64,000 bases of DNA from Cohnella sp. OV330 (GTDB lineage: Bacteria; Bacillota; Bacilli; Paenibacillales; Paenibacillaceae). The DNA is taken from NCBI RefSeq assembly GCF_900112065.1, contig NZ_FOKE01000002.1:368253-432252 (forward strand), given 5' to 3'. Positions 62,933 through 64,000 of this stretch are shown here, piece by piece (position 1 is the first letter of the stretch; each line of letters opens with the position of its first letter). A program made the translations under genes and the position numbers. Below the pieces are notes generated by a model that was given only the letters and a program-made list of their open reading frames with translations, did no database searches and was not told the origin of the DNA.

Positions 62933-64000
62933 TCAGTTCGATTTGAGGCCGACGGCCATCCATTGGATTCGGCCGTTCGGGGCTGGCGAGAGACGCGTGC
63001 GGCAAACGTCGAACGTCGCTTTTTCCGCCGATTTCTCCTTCAGGGAGCAGATGCAGCCCGGATGGTCGGCCATGGCGAAGACGACATAAGCGTCGTCCGC
63101 GTACGGCGCGTCGAACGATACGGATACTTCGATCCGGTCCTCGATGCCGCCGAACGCATAGTCGACATGACCGAACGTCAGAGCCACGCCGGGAACGGCC
63201 GCCGCGACCGCAAGCATCGGAAACGCCGGCTGTTGCGGTTGTACCGGTTGTACCGGCTGTTCCAGCTTAATCTCCGCTTGCGCGAGCTGAAGCTTCGTCG
63301 CTTGAAGCGCGCCGCCCAGATCCGCGAGCAGGCCGCCTACCTCGGGCGCCAGCTTGTCGAACGTAACGGCGCCTGCTGCCAGATGCAAGCTATTCACGCT
63401 CTCGGCTTGCAGTTTGTCGCCGCCGACAGCGCCGTCGGCCAGCTGCTCGAAGCCTACCGCGCCTGGCGCCAGCTTGCTCCCGGTCACGCTCCATTCGCCC
63501 AACGCCTCCCGCTCGACGCTGCCTTCGCCGAGGTGGTAGGCCAGAATCGCGCCTTGGCTGATGTGTCCCGCATTAACGCTGCCTTCAGCCAGCTTGCCGC
63601 CGTCGACGGACCGCTCCTCGATATGAATGGATCCGACGCTCGCGGCTGCCAACTTATCGAAGGTAACGGCGCTGTTTTCAAGCTGGTTCGTTCCGACCGC
63701 GAAAAACGCAAGCGCAGACGTCTTCACGCTTCCTTCGGCCAGCTTGTCGGCCGTCACGCTGCCTTCGGCCAAAGCGAATGCACGCAAGCTGTCTGCAGAG
63801 AGCTTCTCCGGCGTCACGCTGCCGTCGGCGATCGCGAACGTGTCGACGCTGCCTGCTGCCAGTTTGCTCGCAATTACACTGCCGTCGGCCAAAGCCGCCG
63901 ATTCTACGCTGCCTTCGGCCAGCTTGCTCGTCGTTACGACGCCGTCTGCCAGCTTCGACGCGATTACGCTGCCGTCAGCCAAGATCGCCGAGTCCACGCT
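62933..64000 (-). CDS. Decapeptide-repeat protein with lectin-like C-terminal domain, N-terminus outside window
   Basis: The frame is open to the right edge, so the gene starts beyond it; about 355 residues are visible. At least 21 consecutive ten-residue units of pattern [DE]GSVxxxKLA (for example DGSVIASKLA, EGSVTADKLA, AGAVTFDKLA) occupy the first about 215 residues. The underlying DNA repeats every 30 bp. A helical/Gln-Pro linker (EQPVQPVQPQQPAF) and a C-terminal beta domain (about 260-354; VALTFGHVDYAFGGIEDRIE, NGRIQWMAVGLKSN) follow, resembling H-type-lectin or WIAG-tail ends known from Paenibacillus. Likely a fibre-like surface protein; a spore or exosporium location is inferred from neighbours. 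Confidence 0.75.
   Translation of the reverse strand, partial: SVDSAILADGSVIASKLADGVVTTSKLAEGSVESAALADGSVIASKLAAGSVDTFAIADGSVTPEKLSADSLRAFALAEGSVTADKLAEGSVKTSALAFFAVGTNQLENSAVTFDKLAAASVGSIHIEERSVDGGKLAEGSVNAGHISQGAILAYHLGEGSVEREALGEWSVTGSKLAPGAVGFEQLADGAVGGDKLQAESVNSLHLAAGAVTFDKLAPEVGGLLADLGGALQATKLQLAQAEIKLEQPVQPVQPQQPAFPMLAVAAAVPGVALTFGHVDYAFGGIEDRIEVSVSFDAPYADDAYVVFAMADHPGCICSLKEKSAEKATFDVCRTRLSPAPNGRIQWMAVGLKSN

Noticed and set aside
62933..64000. 30-bp periodic repeats that could suggest a CRISPR array
   Set aside because: Repeats are continuous, without unique spacers, and encode a clean decapeptide repeat in one frame.

Overview
The window looks like chromosomal DNA of a Gram-positive, endospore-forming member of the Paenibacillaceae (Paenibacillus/Cohnella type). 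The evidence is the moderately high GC with strong purine-rich ribosome binding sites, several Lpl/Ytc-type sugar ABC transporters with lipoprotein binding proteins, membrane-spanning AraC-type (YesN-like) regulators, S-layer-homology (SLH) proteins, DUF2264 and DUF5107/TPR proteins and CgeB-like glycosyltransferases. This assignment is by gene content only. I saw no rRNA, tRNA or CRISPR array.

Layout. (1) 1-1929: the 3' part of mprF (lysyl-phosphatidylglycerol synthase/flippase), cut by the left edge. (2) 2008-14833, minus strand: a polysaccharide utilisation locus with two AraC-family regulators, an ABC importer (two permeases and a binding lipoprotein), a GH130-type enzyme and a very large SLH-anchored PL8 polysaccharide lyase. 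PL8 plus GH130 suggests a mannose- and uronate-containing polymer such as xanthan (inference). (3) 15023-24028: a second import locus, with a membrane AraC regulator followed by a binding lipoprotein on the plus strand, facing a minus-strand binding protein and two permeases, plus a DUF2264 gene. (4) 24158-33057: rarD, a gene for a secreted-effector-like protein (25178-27580), a DUF5107/TPR protein with its divergent AraC regulator, a small NAD(P)-binding protein and an IS1182-type transposase remnant. (5) 33277-36363: a small secreted protein and a divergent AraC / MGH1-like glycosidase pair. (6) 36440-46244 and on to 47439: fabH, GT2 enzymes, a nucleotide-sugar set (4,6-dehydratase, RmlD-like reductase, UDP-GlcNAc 2-epimerase, a further SDR), a GT4 and two CgeB-like glycosyltransferases. 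(7) 47622-54844: a 2010-residue secreted multidomain protein translationally coupled to an SLH protein. (8) 55261-64000: small helical proteins, more glycosyltransferases, an RmlA-like nucleotidyltransferase and a decapeptide-repeat protein cut by the right edge.

Two things stand out. The first is the protein at 25178-27580. It has an N-terminal LQRxxGNRAV motif of the kind found in proteins linked to extracellular contractile injection systems, followed by what looks like an OTU-type cysteine protease with its two halves in swapped order. The second is in regions 6 and 8. Several glycosyltransferases of different folds, plus one stand-alone 94-residue protein, carry the same unusual extension: a very Arg/Lys-rich stretch followed by a Gly-every-four-residues aromatic motif (GYxxGYxxG-like). 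Alongside three small paralogous helical proteins and a decapeptide-repeat fibre-like protein, this looks like a dedicated surface (probably spore-surface) glycan assembly system with a shared localisation tag.
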